Under the pieces are notes generated by a model that was given only the letters and a program-made list of their open reading frames with translations, ran no database searches and was not told the origin of the DNA. Position numbers and translations under genes: made by a program. From Halodesulfurarchaeum formicicum (GTDB taxonomy: Archaea > Halobacteriota > Halobacteria > Halobacteriales > Halobacteriaceae): DNA of 64,000 bases. Below are positions 9,262 to 16,005 of this stretch, in pieces; positions within the stretch are counted from its first letter, which is position 1; every line of letters begins with the position of its first letter. Location of the stretch: contig NZ_CP016804.1 of NCBI RefSeq assembly GCF_001886955.1, positions 496,001 through 560,000 of the forward strand, in the 5' to 3' direction.

Positions 9262-9425
9262 ATACTGACCTGCGTGCCGTAGTCCCCGCCCGAGCAAGCC
9301 TCCCAGGGCGCGATGACCGGTGGAGAACCCCGGCACGCGACAGACACGCCCGGCACGAGGGTTACCCGGCCGACGCGGCACGCCGCCAGGGATGACGTCG
9401 GGAGTTAGTGTTCCGGGCGACATTC
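9262..9425 (+). ncRNA. Two-hairpin H/ACA guide RNA (23S rRNA pseudouridylation)
   Basis: No credible ORF fills this gap. Hairpin 1 has an 8-bp basal stem (9272-9279 with 9331-9338) followed by ACA at 9340. Hairpin 2 has a 7-bp basal stem (9347-9353 with 9413-9419) followed by ACA at 9420, and an upper stem 9370-9375 with 9396-9401. Hairpin 1 shows a possible kink-turn (GA at 9292, ATGA at 9313). In hairpin 2 the pocket GAGGGTTA (9357-9364) pairs with UGACCCUC, and GTTA (9404-9407) with UAAC, of 23S helix 69, the site of E. coli U1915. In hairpin 1 AACCC (9326-9330) fits GGGUU just before E. coli U2586. The rRNA target sequences are from memory. Both match known haloarchaeal pseudouridine sites made by Cbf5. 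Confidence 0.82.
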
Positions 9426-9510
9426 GACCGTATCGAGCGCTTGCTTCGCACGCCGTCCGCTTGGGAATTTCTGGCCAAACACTCAAGAATTGCGTACACG
9501 TATTTTAGGT

Positions 9511-9756
9511 ATGGCGACCATAGAAATCGATGACGACGTTTACGAGGCGTTACAGCTCCCGGAGAGGGAGCGCTCACCCGCGATGAAGCGGGAGTTAGCG
9601 GTCTCGCTGTACGCCCGCGATATCCTTTCGTTCGGAAAAGCCCGTACGTTGGCAGAGATGTCGAAACGGGAGTTTCAGGAACTCCTCGGCGAACGTGAAA
9701 TCGTCCGTCACTACGGCGAACGAGAACTCGAAGAAGATCTCGACTATGCCGGATAG
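9511..9756 (+). CDS. UPF0175-family antitoxin-like protein
   Basis: This 81 aa protein starts MATIEIDDDVYEALQLPERE and contains RELAVSLYARDILSFGKART and MSKREFQELLGERE. That is the UPF0175 pattern, a small helix-turn-helix antitoxin usually paired with a DUF3368 PIN toxin. A TATA-like TATTTTAGG sits just before the start. Its stop overlaps the start of a PIN fragment by 11 bases, the usual antitoxin-toxin arrangement, but the toxin is truncated (see next entry). Confidence 0.82.
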   Translation: MATIEIDDDVYEALQLPERERSPAMKRELAVSLYARDILSFGKARTLAEMSKREFQELLGEREIVRHYGERELEEDLDYAG

Positions 9757-9889
9757 CGGGCTGGTTGTTTCTGATACCTCGCCACTCCTGAATCTCGCGC
9801 TCACCAACTCCAAACCACGGTACCTGAAATTGCCGGCACAAGCGGATTGTGCCCCCGATATTTGCACTGTTTGGACTCGACGGAAGTAG
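9746..9889 (+). pseudogene. Truncated PIN-domain (DUF3368-like) toxin remnant
   Basis: Only 47 codons are open. The first part, LVVSDTSPLLNLALT, is the start of a DUF3368/PIN nuclease with the first catalytic Asp. After about residue 21 the sequence (SKPRYLKLPAQADCAPDIC) no longer resembles a PIN domain and soon stops. Intact relatives run about 150-170 aa and need three further acidic residues, so this cannot be an active nuclease. The junction near 9806 looks like a deletion or rearrangement breakpoint. Confidence 0.7.
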
Positions 9890-9945
9890 TATCAGGGGAA
9901 GCCCGGGAATCAGGGGGAGAGAACCGACGTCGTCCCGCACTTCCC

Positions 9946-9985
9946 AGAGTCTCCAAAGAGACTCTACTGCATGGTATGCCATGCA
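9946..9985. repeat. Two tandem short hairpins
   Basis: Positions 9946-9953 and 9958-9965 form a perfect 8-bp stem with a CAAA loop. Positions 9968-9974 and 9979-9985 form a perfect 7-bp stem with a TATG loop. They lie in a non-coding, lower-GC stretch between the broken toxin and the next small gene. They could be a terminator, or subterminal palindromes of a lost IS200/IS605-type element. No transposase remains. Confidence 0.4.
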
Positions 9986-10045
9986 CCCGGTTATGCTTTG
10001 TGGCAATTCGAAACGGTCACAAATCTCACGGTATGCCGGACGAAC

Positions 10046-10234
10046 TCAACGGGACTTCTCCAGTTCGGTGACTTGCACTTCCCAGTCGGGGAGTTGCTCC
10101 CCGTTACGGAGCACCCAGGACCCTGCCGGCGGGACGTCGTTTTCATACGCCGATCGGAGCACGGCCTGGAGCGTCCGCTCGAAGTCGGTAGCCGAGGCGA
10201 TGGTGTCGTCGTCGGAGTGAGGGAGGTCTGACAT
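10046..10234 (-). CDS. Small acidic protein, unknown function
   Basis: This is a 62 aa ORF starting MSDLPHSDDDTIASATDFER and ending in a tryptophan-containing EQLPDWEVQVTELEKSR tail. The acidic, haloarchaeal-like composition and ATG start with a short AT-rich leader (TATTTATG) on the coding strand support a real gene. I recognise no domain and give no function. It sits on the minus strand between the toxin remnant and an HTH regulator. Confidence 0.55.
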   Translation of the reverse strand: MSDLPHSDDDTIASATDFERTLQAVLRSAYENDVPPAGSWVLRNGEQLPDWEVQVTELEKSR

Positions 10235-10313
10235 AAATAGGTGGAACCCTGATGAGCCAACGCTCTAATTGTGAGCCTACCTGGTGGCCCGACAGCCATA
10301 GTAGTACCGATGG

Positions 10314-10329
10314 CCCTGGTATACCAGGG
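10314..10329. promoter_or_regulatory. 16-bp perfect palindrome upstream of HTH_10 regulator gene
   Basis: CCCTGGTATACCAGGG is a perfect inverted repeat. It lies about 30 bases upstream of a TATA-like CCTTTAACC (10358-10366), which is itself 24-30 bases before the ATG at 10390. The position suits an activator or autoregulatory site for the downstream regulator. That is inference from placement only. Confidence 0.45.
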
Positions 10330-10389
10330 TGAAAGCCAGTATTCGGCCGTCTCCGTGCCTTTAACCGTCGTTAGTGTGAATGTAGCGTA

Positions 10390-11052
10390 ATGAGTGCAAT
10401 CGTGGAGCTCGAACTGCCGGCGACGGCATTCGAGCTGGGGCAGCTCCTCGACGTGGGTCCTGGGGTACGGGTCGAACTGGAGGGGATCGTCCCGTTCGGG
10501 GAGCGCCGGGTGCCCCTCATCAAAGTCGCTGCCGGACGGGACCAGTTCGAGGCGTCCCTCCGGGACCAGGGACCAGTCGCCGACATCTGGGTCGTCTCCG
10601 AGCACGCGGCGATGGCACTCTACGCCCTGAACTGGGCCCGCTCCGGTGACCGGTTTCTCGATACGGTCAACCAGTTCGACGGGGAGGTCCTGGATTCGGA
10701 ACGGCGGGGGTCCGTCTGGGACTTCGAGATCCAGTTCGAGTCCCACGAGAACCTGACGGACTTTCGGGCCGCCTGTCAGGAGACGGGCCTCCCGATCGAG
10801 ATCACGCGGCTGTTCAATCCCACTCGACCCGACGCAGGGCCCTGGTACGGGCTGACGGGACCCCAGCGGACGGCCCTCGACCGGGCCGTCGAGGCCGGCT
10901 ATTACGAGATCCCGCGACAGATCACCACGAAGGCCCTCGCCGCCGAGTTCGGCGTCTCGGATCAGGCCATGACCGAGCGACTTCGGCGGGCCATCGGGAA
11001 TCTGGTGACGAACACGATCCAGACCGCCGAGCCCCCAATCGGGCGGCCGTAG
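10390..11052 (+). CDS. HTH_10 (Bat-like) transcription regulator
   Basis: The protein is 220 aa. The C-terminal third, GLTGPQRTALDRAVEAGYYE then ITTKALAAEFGVSDQAMTER, is the helix-turn-helix type HTH_10 found in bacterio-opsin activator-like proteins of haloarchaea. The N-terminal part resembles the accessory beta-rich domain that precedes it in such proteins, with no PAS or GAF domain. It is a soluble one-component regulator with an unknown signal. A TATA-like box and a perfect palindrome lie upstream. Confidence 0.88.
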   Translation: MSAIVELELPATAFELGQLLDVGPGVRVELEGIVPFGERRVPLIKVAAGRDQFEASLRDQGPVADIWVVSEHAAMALYALNWARSGDRFLDTVNQFDGEVLDSERRGSVWDFEIQFESHENLTDFRAACQETGLPIEITRLFNPTRPDAGPWYGLTGPQRTALDRAVEAGYYEIPRQITTKALAAEFGVSDQAMTERLRRAIGNLVTNTIQTAEPPIGRP

Positions 11053-11067
11053 CCGGACGACCCTGGC

Positions 11068-12300
11068 TCAGTCTTCGAAGATGCGCGTCTCGAAGGCCTG
11101 ATCCGAATCACGAACCAGCCGCTCGTTCCCCTCGTGCTCGCGTAACTGACCCGCATCGAGGCCGGCGTTGACTCGCTCGATCGTCGCCGCGGTGACCTTC
11201 TCCGTGACTTCGAACTCTTCGACCGGACTCACCACGCCCCACATCGCACCGACAGCGTGGAGCACGACGGCCACGGGCGTCAGCAGGAGCAACACCGGCC
11301 AGAGAAGCGGGTGTTTGCGATACGCGAGTGCACCAAAGAGCATGTAGACAAAGAGGATTCCCAACAGGCCGGTCGAAATCAGGCCGTAGAATTCGATCCC
11401 CGGGGCAGTCCCGGGCAGCAAGAACGATGCGAGGACGAGCAGCGGCACGAACGGGGAGAACGCCCAGGCGATCACCCGGGTCAGATAGAGCGGCCGGTAG
11501 TGAGCAGGCAACAGGTGGTCGTCCCCGATGGTGCCGGACATCCAGCGCCGCCGCTGTTTGAACATGGCCCTGATCGACGGCGGGGCCTGGTTGCGAAACC
11601 GGGCGTCGACAAGCTGGTACTCCAGATCGTAGGCCTCGGCGGCCCGCCAGATGAGGTTCGTGTCCTCCGTGATCGTCGCGACGTTCCAGCCAAGTTCTTC
11701 TTCGATCTCCCGGCGGATGGCAAAGCCACCGCCCCAGGCATAGAGCGGGTAGTTCAGGCGGTGGAATCCGAGCTGTTCGAACTGATAGCCCGTCCGGAAG
11801 ATCTCCGCGAGGTAGGAAAACCGCGACCCCGTGTAGATCGGCTTCTCGGTGAACTGGACGAAATCCGCGTCCGGGAGGCCGGTGAGGTCCGTGACGATCG
11901 TATCCTCATCGAGGTAGAGGACGTACTCGGTGTCACACTCGACGTGGCGTCGGGCCCACTCCACCGCACGGCCCTTGTTCGTCGCCGCACACTCGAAGTC
12001 CTCGGGCACGACATGGACGGTTGCGCCGTCGATTTCGATCTCCCGCTCCGCGATCACTCGGATGTTGGCGATACCGTTTGGAATTGCGTCGACGGTGGTC
12101 TGTACCACCGATTCGGCTCCGATGGTCAGGATTCGCACCTGGATCTCTTCGAGGCCCCAGGCGTCCGTCGAGTCCGGTCGCCAGCCCCTGGAGAGGCCAA
12201 ACGTCTCGATCACCCACCAGAGTGACGAGAACCCATACACCGCCAGGGCGGCCCAGAGGAGGACTGCGAGAACGACTTGCAGCGTCTCTATCGCCACCAC
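11068..12300 (-). CDS. Membrane glycosyltransferase, family 2-like
   Basis: This 410 aa protein has an N-terminal membrane segment (VVLAVLLWAALAVYGFSSLW), a GT-A domain with LYLDEDTIVTDL as the metal-binding acidic motif and a KQRRRWMSG motif (the Q-x-x-RW signature of processive GT2 enzymes). Several hydrophobic helices follow residue 265. It resembles Egghead/beta-1,4-mannosyltransferase-type enzymes. It probably acts at the inner face of the membrane in polysaccharide or glycolipid synthesis; donor and acceptor are unknown. Confidence 0.88.
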   Translation of the reverse strand: MVAIETLQVVLAVLLWAALAVYGFSSLWWVIETFGLSRGWRPDSTDAWGLEEIQVRILTIGAESVVQTTVDAIPNGIANIRVIAEREIEIDGATVHVVPEDFECAATNKGRAVEWARRHVECDTEYVLYLDEDTIVTDLTGLPDADFVQFTEKPIYTGSRFSYLAEIFRTGYQFEQLGFHRLNYPLYAWGGGFAIRREIEEELGWNVATITEDTNLIWRAAEAYDLEYQLVDARFRNQAPPSIRAMFKQRRRWMSGTIGDDHLLPAHYRPLYLTRVIAWAFSPFVPLLVLASFLLPGTAPGIEFYGLISTGLLGILFVYMLFGALAYRKHPLLWPVLLLLTPVAVVLHAVGAMWGVVSPVEEFEVTEKVTAATIERVNAGLDAGQLREHEGNERLVRDSDQAFETRIFED

Positions 12301-12342
12301 GAGTGGGTTCCGGGTCGGCCCGAACTTAAGAAGTGTGGATTA

Positions 12343-12969
12343 TCAGATGCCGAGCCACTCGTCGTTGCGGACCTCGTAGCCGTTCTCGCGGCAGTAGTCC
12401 GCGGCTCGGCGACGCACGCCCCGCGAGCCGGGAAGTTCCCCGTTCTCCCGGAGGCTTTCGAGGATCCAGTCCCGGAGGACGGGAATCCCTTCGTCATCGT
12501 CGACCGCGTCGATCGCCTTCAGTTCGAGGAAGGTCTTCTCGTAGGTTTCCAGCTGTGACCCCGTCAAGGAGGCGCCCTGGATGGTGTCTGTCTCCTCGAC
12601 GATCCGCTTTAGCGCCGTAGCGATCGACGGCCGCTGAATTCGCATGCGAACCTCCGCCGGGCGGTTGAACGAGATCGCCTCGGTCGCGGGCAGGAGTTCG
12701 GCGACGCTGTAGGCCTGCTCGAGTCCTTCGAGTTCCTGATGCCCCATCTCGGAGACCACCTCCGTCGCCGTGACGGGGAACTCGAGTTCTTCGAGGGCCG
12801 TCTCGAAGAGGGCAAGTTCCCCCTCGTCGATCTCGGGTTCCGGCTCGTCCATCCGTTCGAGCTCCGACGCGATCGCTCGCTTTCGCTGCCGTCGGTCCGC
12901 GTTCCTGGCCTGCTTCTCCCGGCCTCGTTTGTCATCCGGCATACCCGAAACTCGGAGCGGCTCGGTCAT
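12343..12969 (-). CDS. Conserved haloarchaeal protein, unknown function
   Basis: The protein is 208 aa from an ATG at 12969 (MTEPLRVSGMPDDKRGREKQ); a start at 12942 is the alternative. A charged Arg/Lys/Glu-rich N-terminus is followed by an acidic region and ends REAADYCRE-like, ENGYEVRNDEWLGI. I recall close relatives across haloarchaea as a domain of unknown function. No catalytic motif is visible. It is minus strand, downstream of the SHOCT gene pair. Confidence 0.75.
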   Translation of the reverse strand: MTEPLRVSGMPDDKRGREKQARNADRRQRKRAIASELERMDEPEPEIDEGELALFETALEELEFPVTATEVVSEMGHQELEGLEQAYSVAELLPATEAISFNRPAEVRMRIQRPSIATALKRIVEETDTIQGASLTGSQLETYEKTFLELKAIDAVDDDEGIPVLRDWILESLRENGELPGSRGVRRRAADYCRENGYEVRNDEWLGI

Positions 12970-12994
12970 AGGTTTGTGGGCTGTCGGGAGCCTA

Positions 12995-13441
12995 CTACCG
13001 ACACGACCGTCGTCGGGAACCGCAGCGGCCGGACGGTCGGGATTTCCGCCGTTCCGGGTGTGTATCCTCGGCCCGTGGTTCTGTCTCGACCGTCTCCGGG
13101 CTCGATTCCCGGTCGTCTGTCGCATCGGTTTCTCTCCGGAGCGAGCGCTCCACGTCCGAGACCGTCTCGTTCTCGAACAGCGTCTCCAGCTTTCGTTCGA
13201 ACTCGACGTCGTCTATCTCGCCGGCGACGTACCGTTGTTTGAGCGCTTCGAGACTCGTTGCCTTTTCGGAGGGCTGACTGGTGCTGTCCTCGCCGAATGA
13301 GAGCGACCCGCTCGCTACAACCGCCACGACTACGGCACTCGCGAGGAGGGCCAGTATCGGCCACTGACCCAGTCCCAGGCCCGTCTGTGCCAGCACGGCA
13401 ACGAAGATCCCGCTCGCGAGTAGTGGCCAGAGCCGTCTCAT
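12995..13441 (-). CDS. Two-TM SHOCT-domain membrane protein
   Basis: This 148 aa protein has two predicted membrane helices: about residues 4-24 (LWPLLASGIFVAVLAQTGLG) and 28-49 (ILALLASAVVVAVVASGSL). A SHOCT-type helical hairpin, SLEALKQRYVAGEIDDVEFERKLETL-like, lies near 63-90, and the tail is acidic then basic (ERRKSRPSGRCGSRRRSC). The ATG at 13441 overlaps the stop of the next SHOCT gene upstream (ATGA), showing an operon. Function is unknown; SHOCT hairpins are thought to mediate oligomerisation. Confidence 0.7.
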   Translation of the reverse strand: MRRLWPLLASGIFVAVLAQTGLGLGQWPILALLASAVVVAVVASGSLSFGEDSTSQPSEKATSLEALKQRYVAGEIDDVEFERKLETLFENETVSDVERSLRRETDATDDRESSPETVETEPRAEDTHPERRKSRPSGRCGSRRRSCR

Positions 13442-13821
13442 CGCTCGTCGTCGAGACGAAGCGTCGCCCGTCGTCGCTCGAACTCCTCCTCCGAGATGTC
13501 TCCGCGTGCGTATGCGGTCCGCAGTTCCTCGATTGCACCGTCCCCGGAACGGCCGAGTCGGTGATCGCCGTCTCCGGCGACCGCCTGGAAGAGAACGTAC
13601 GCCCCAGCGACGAGAAGTGCGAGGAAGAGCAGCTGTGCGAACGGTCCCAGCAGCCCCATTCCGCCACCGAAACCGCCGTATCCGCCACCCATCATGCCGC
13701 CGTACCCACCGCCCATCGTTCCATAGCCGCCGGTGGCCCCTGAGCGGAACGTTGGAACGAGGAGGATGAGTCCTGCGAGAGCCAACACGCCCAACCCGAC
13801 CCGCTTGCCCAGGCTGTTCAT
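13438..13821 (-). CDS. Gly/Met-rich SHOCT-domain membrane protein
   Basis: The protein is 127 aa. The first membrane helix (about 7-24) is followed by a Gly/Tyr/Met-rich stretch at 30-56 with repeated GGYGG and GGMMGG units. A second helix lies near 58-77, and a C-terminal SHOCT hairpin, AIEELRTAYARGDISEEEFE, near 95-114. The positive N-terminus predicts the Gly/Met loop outside and the SHOCT inside. Similar Met/Gly motifs recur in the regulator at 14117 and the exported protein at 14862. Confidence 0.75.
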   Translation of the reverse strand: MNSLGKRVGLGVLALAGLILLVPTFRSGATGGYGTMGGGYGGMMGGGYGGFGGGMGLLGPFAQLLFLALLVAGAYVLFQAVAGDGDHRLGRSGDGAIEELRTAYARGDISEEEFERRRATLRLDDER

Positions 13822-13907
13822 TATCGATCACCCCCGAGATCGGCGGTAGTATGGGTCGGATTCGGTCGGACTGGAACACGTATCGGTTCGGTCGGTTGGT
13901 CGGTCAT
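13821..13907 (-). CDS. Possible 28-aa leader ORF of the SHOCT operon
   Basis: This short ORF starts MTDQPTEPIRVPVRPNPTHT. Its TAA overlaps the ATG of the Gly/Met-rich SHOCT gene (TAATG), as expected for translational coupling. A strong TATA-like box (AGTATAAAAG on the minus strand, 13981-13990) lies upstream. It has no hydrophobic or recognisable motif. It could be a real small protein or merely the coupled leader of the operon. Confidence 0.35.
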   Translation of the reverse strand: MTDQPTEPIRVPVRPNPTHTTADLGGDR

Positions 13908-13980
13908 CGTCTATCACCCCGTAGATCTCCTCTGGGGTTATCTTCCTGCCCGAAAATGTAGTCCACAAAATCGCTTAGAA

Positions 13981-13990
13981 CTTTTATACT
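13981..13990 (-). promoter_or_regulatory. TATA-like box for the SHOCT operon
   Basis: On the minus strand this reads AGTATAAAAG, close to the haloarchaeal TATA consensus, in an AT-rich pocket between the divergent SHOCT operon and the membrane-HTH gene. The intergenic region 13908-14116 holds no other convincing ORF. On the plus strand TTTCATAT (14084-14091) could serve the gene at 14117. Confidence 0.5.
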
Positions 13991-14116
13991 GCCTGTTAAT
14001 CGTTTTTCGTCAGAAAGACCGTTTATCCGTGACGAGTTTGCCCCAAAGCGATCCCCGTCCGAATTCAGCCGGGAGGGGAGGGTTTTCATATCCTCGAAAG
14101 CCTTCGTCTCGATGAG

Positions 14117-14734
14117 ATGAACAAGCGACGCGCGGACCGCCTGGCGGCGATCGTCGTGGGTGCGGTTCTGCTGCTGGGCGGGTTGTGGACCTGGGATCGG
14201 TACCAGGCCCAGCAGGCTTTCGAGAGTCAGATGGACGGCATGATGGGGTCGATGATGGACGGGATGGGTACGACACAGGGTACAGACCCCCTGGTCATCG
14301 CCGTCGGCACGCTGGTGGTGGCGGGAGTGCTGGGCGGCGGCTATCTCGTCCTGCGAGACGAGTGGACCGAGCCCGACACCCAGGCGGCCCCGCAAATGGG
14401 CACGTCCGACATCGAATCCGCTGCCCACGAGGCGGGGGAGGAGTCCGCGGACGTGTCCGCGGACGCCACGTCGAGTGTCGAATCGGTGGCTGGGCTCGAA
14501 TCACAGCGCGCACTGCTCGATCTGCTGCCCGAAGACGAGCGGCGGATTCTCGAACCCGTTCTGGAATCGCCCGGCCTCACCCAGATCGAAGTCAGGGACC
14601 GTTCGGACTTCTCGAAGAGCAAGGTGAGCCAGACGGTCTCCGATTTGGAAAAGCGGGGGCTCGTGTACCGCGAAAAACAGGGGCGGACCTATCGTGTCTA
14701 CCCGGCCGAGCAATTGCCCGGCGTGACCGAGTGA
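14117..14734 (+). CDS. Membrane-anchored winged-helix regulator with Met-rich outer loop
   Basis: The protein is 205 aa. Helix 1 (about 9-25) and helix 2 (about 58-78) enclose a loop with MDGMMGSMMDGMG; the positive start MNKRR places this loop outside the cell. A long acidic linker leads to a cytoplasmic winged helix near 129-200 (LTQIEVRDRSDFSKSKVSQT, then VSDLEKRGLVYREKQGRTYR), MarR/IclR-like. The layout is that of a one-component transmembrane transcription factor. The Met-rich loop suggests soft-metal (for example Cu+) sensing, which is inference. It is divergent from the SHOCT operon. Confidence 0.75.
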   Translation: MNKRRADRLAAIVVGAVLLLGGLWTWDRYQAQQAFESQMDGMMGSMMDGMGTTQGTDPLVIAVGTLVVAGVLGGGYLVLRDEWTEPDTQAAPQMGTSDIESAAHEAGEESADVSADATSSVESVAGLESQRALLDLLPEDERRILEPVLESPGLTQIEVRDRSDFSKSKVSQTVSDLEKRGLVYREKQGRTYRVYPAEQLPGVTE

Positions 14735-14861
14735 CCGGGCTCGACGAACGGTCTCTGTTCTCAAAAACGCTTAGCTTCGTCGAGAAACGGTTTGCGCTGT
14801 TTTCCTGACTTCGTTCACGGCCACGGAGACAACCCCTCCCCGATCTATAGGTTCATTTGCA

Positions 14862-15371
14862 ATGCGACGAACCACACTCGTCCTGATCACTGGGGCGATT
14901 ATTACGGCACTCGCCGTGGGGGCATTTGCCCCGACCGCGCTTGCCCACTCTGGAACCGACACGCAGACATCGAACCCGTACGGTGACGCCTCGCCGTACG
15001 CGGACGCCGAGAACACCACCGACGCTCGCGCCCAGTCCATCGCGTACTGGATGGAAGAGCGCATGGGCCCTGATGGCGTTGCCGCCTTCGAGGAGCAGAC
15101 CGGCACGACGGTCGAAGCCGTGGCCCAGGGGATGGCCGAGCACATGGTTCCGTGGGGCGGAACCGCATCAGAACGGAGCCAGTACGGTCCGTTCGGGAGT
15201 GGCCCGAGCTGGTTCGGGCCGGCCGATAACTACGGGCCCGGTGGATACGGTCCGCAGGCACCCCATCATGGCGGCTACGGCATGGGCGGTCCCGGAATGG
15301 GTGGTCACGGCATGGGCGGCCACGGTTCCGGTGGGTACGGCATGGGTGGCTCCGGCTGGGGCGGCTGGTAA
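14862..15371 (+). CDS. Exported Gly/Met/His-rich protein
   Basis: This 169 aa protein has a Sec-type signal peptide (MRRTTLVLITGAIITALAVG, cleaved near ALAHS). A central helical region follows (IAYWMEERMGPDGVAAFEEQ then TTVEAVAQGMAEHM). The C-terminal 50 residues are low-complexity GYGMGG and GMGGHG repeats rich in Met and His. It lies 128 bases downstream of the membrane regulator on the same strand. No known family; an envelope metal-binding or structural role is a guess from composition. Confidence 0.7.
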   Translation: MRRTTLVLITGAIITALAVGAFAPTALAHSGTDTQTSNPYGDASPYADAENTTDARAQSIAYWMEERMGPDGVAAFEEQTGTTVEAVAQGMAEHMVPWGGTASERSQYGPFGSGPSWFGPADNYGPGGYGPQAPHHGGYGMGGPGMGGHGMGGHGSGGYGMGGSGWGGW

Positions 15372-15458
15372 CTCCGGCCTGGTCCGGACTTCGTTCCGTT
15401 TTCGTTGTCCTATTCCGCCATACCAACTGACTTTGGTACCCGTCCCCTATGGGATGGT

Positions 15459-15668
15459 ATGGCACTTAGTGCCCGCAACCGACTCGACGGAACTGTCAAA
15501 GAAGTCACGACGGGGGAGGTCATGGCCGAAGTCGTCATCGAACTCGGCGACGGTCAAGAGGTTACCTCGACGATCACCCTGAACTCCTGTGAACGGCTGG
15601 ATTTGGCCCCGGGTGATGCGGTCTCGGCAGTCATCAAGGCCAGCGAAGTGATGGTCAACAAGGACTGA
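15459..15668 (+). CDS. Molbindin-like single TOBE/Mop-domain protein
   Basis: This 69 aa protein starts MALSARNRLDGTVKEVTTGE, matching the SARN-x-L-x-G-x-V opening of molybdate-binding Mop domains, and continues AEVVIELGDGQEVTSTIT and VIKASEVMV. It is full length for a molbindin, which oligomerises to store or buffer molybdate or tungstate. The ATG at 15459 was chosen because the Mop domain starts there. The overlapping inverted repeat CCATACC/GGTATGG (15418-15424 and 15454-15460) just upstream may be an operator. Confidence 0.88.
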   Translation: MALSARNRLDGTVKEVTTGEVMAEVVIELGDGQEVTSTITLNSCERLDLAPGDAVSAVIKASEVMVNKD

Positions 15669-15669
15669 C

Positions 15670-16005
15670 TCAGAGGACCACGAATCGGAGTACCCAAAGC
15701 GAGCCCATTCCCGCGAGCAGCGTCGCGAGGACGTTCTCGGTCCGCCAGGCGATCGCCGCCGCGATTCCGCCCGCCAGAAGCTTGTCCATCGCGGGCCCGC
15801 CAGCCCCGTCGAAGGTGAGAAATGCGGGGAAGACCAGGCCAGCGAGGACGGCCGCGGGGACGTATCGAAGGAAGAGCTTCGCCCGGGCTGGGATCTCGTC
15901 CAGCCGACCGAACAGCGCGATGAAGGAGACCCTGATCGCGAAGGTCAGCACGCCGATGGCGAGGATGGCAAGCCAGACGATGGGGTCGGGATAGCCCGTG
16001 GTCAT
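15670..16005 (-). CDS. azlD: AzlD-type branched-chain amino acid exporter subunit
   Basis: This 111 aa protein has about four hydrophobic helices, including the conserved AIRVSFIALFGRLDEIPARA and LRYVPAAVLAGLVFPAFL segments of AzlD. AzlD is the small partner of AzlC in two-subunit exporters of branched-chain or related amino acids. Its ATG overlaps the stop of azlC (ATGA), so the two are translated together. Confidence 0.9.
   Translation of the reverse strand: MTTGYPDPIVWLAILAIGVLTFAIRVSFIALFGRLDEIPARAKLFLRYVPAAVLAGLVFPAFLTFDGAGGPAMDKLLAGGIAAAIAWRTENVLATLLAGMGSLWVLRFVVL

Noticed and set aside
9262-9425. RNase P RNA or SRP RNA in the same gap
   Set aside because: Conserved RNase P and SRP core sequences are missing; the double ACA-closed hairpin layout fits H/ACA RNA.
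9362-10006. 214-codon minus-strand ORF across the guide RNA and toxin-antitoxin region
   Set aside because: It runs antisense to the H/ACA stems and to the UPF0175 gene, has low-complexity Arg/Ser-rich translation and no recognisable motif.
13904-14428. 174-codon minus-strand ORF opposite the membrane-HTH gene
   Set aside because: It lies antisense to a better-supported gene with clear TM helices and winged helix, and covers its promoter; composition is not that of a haloarchaeal protein.
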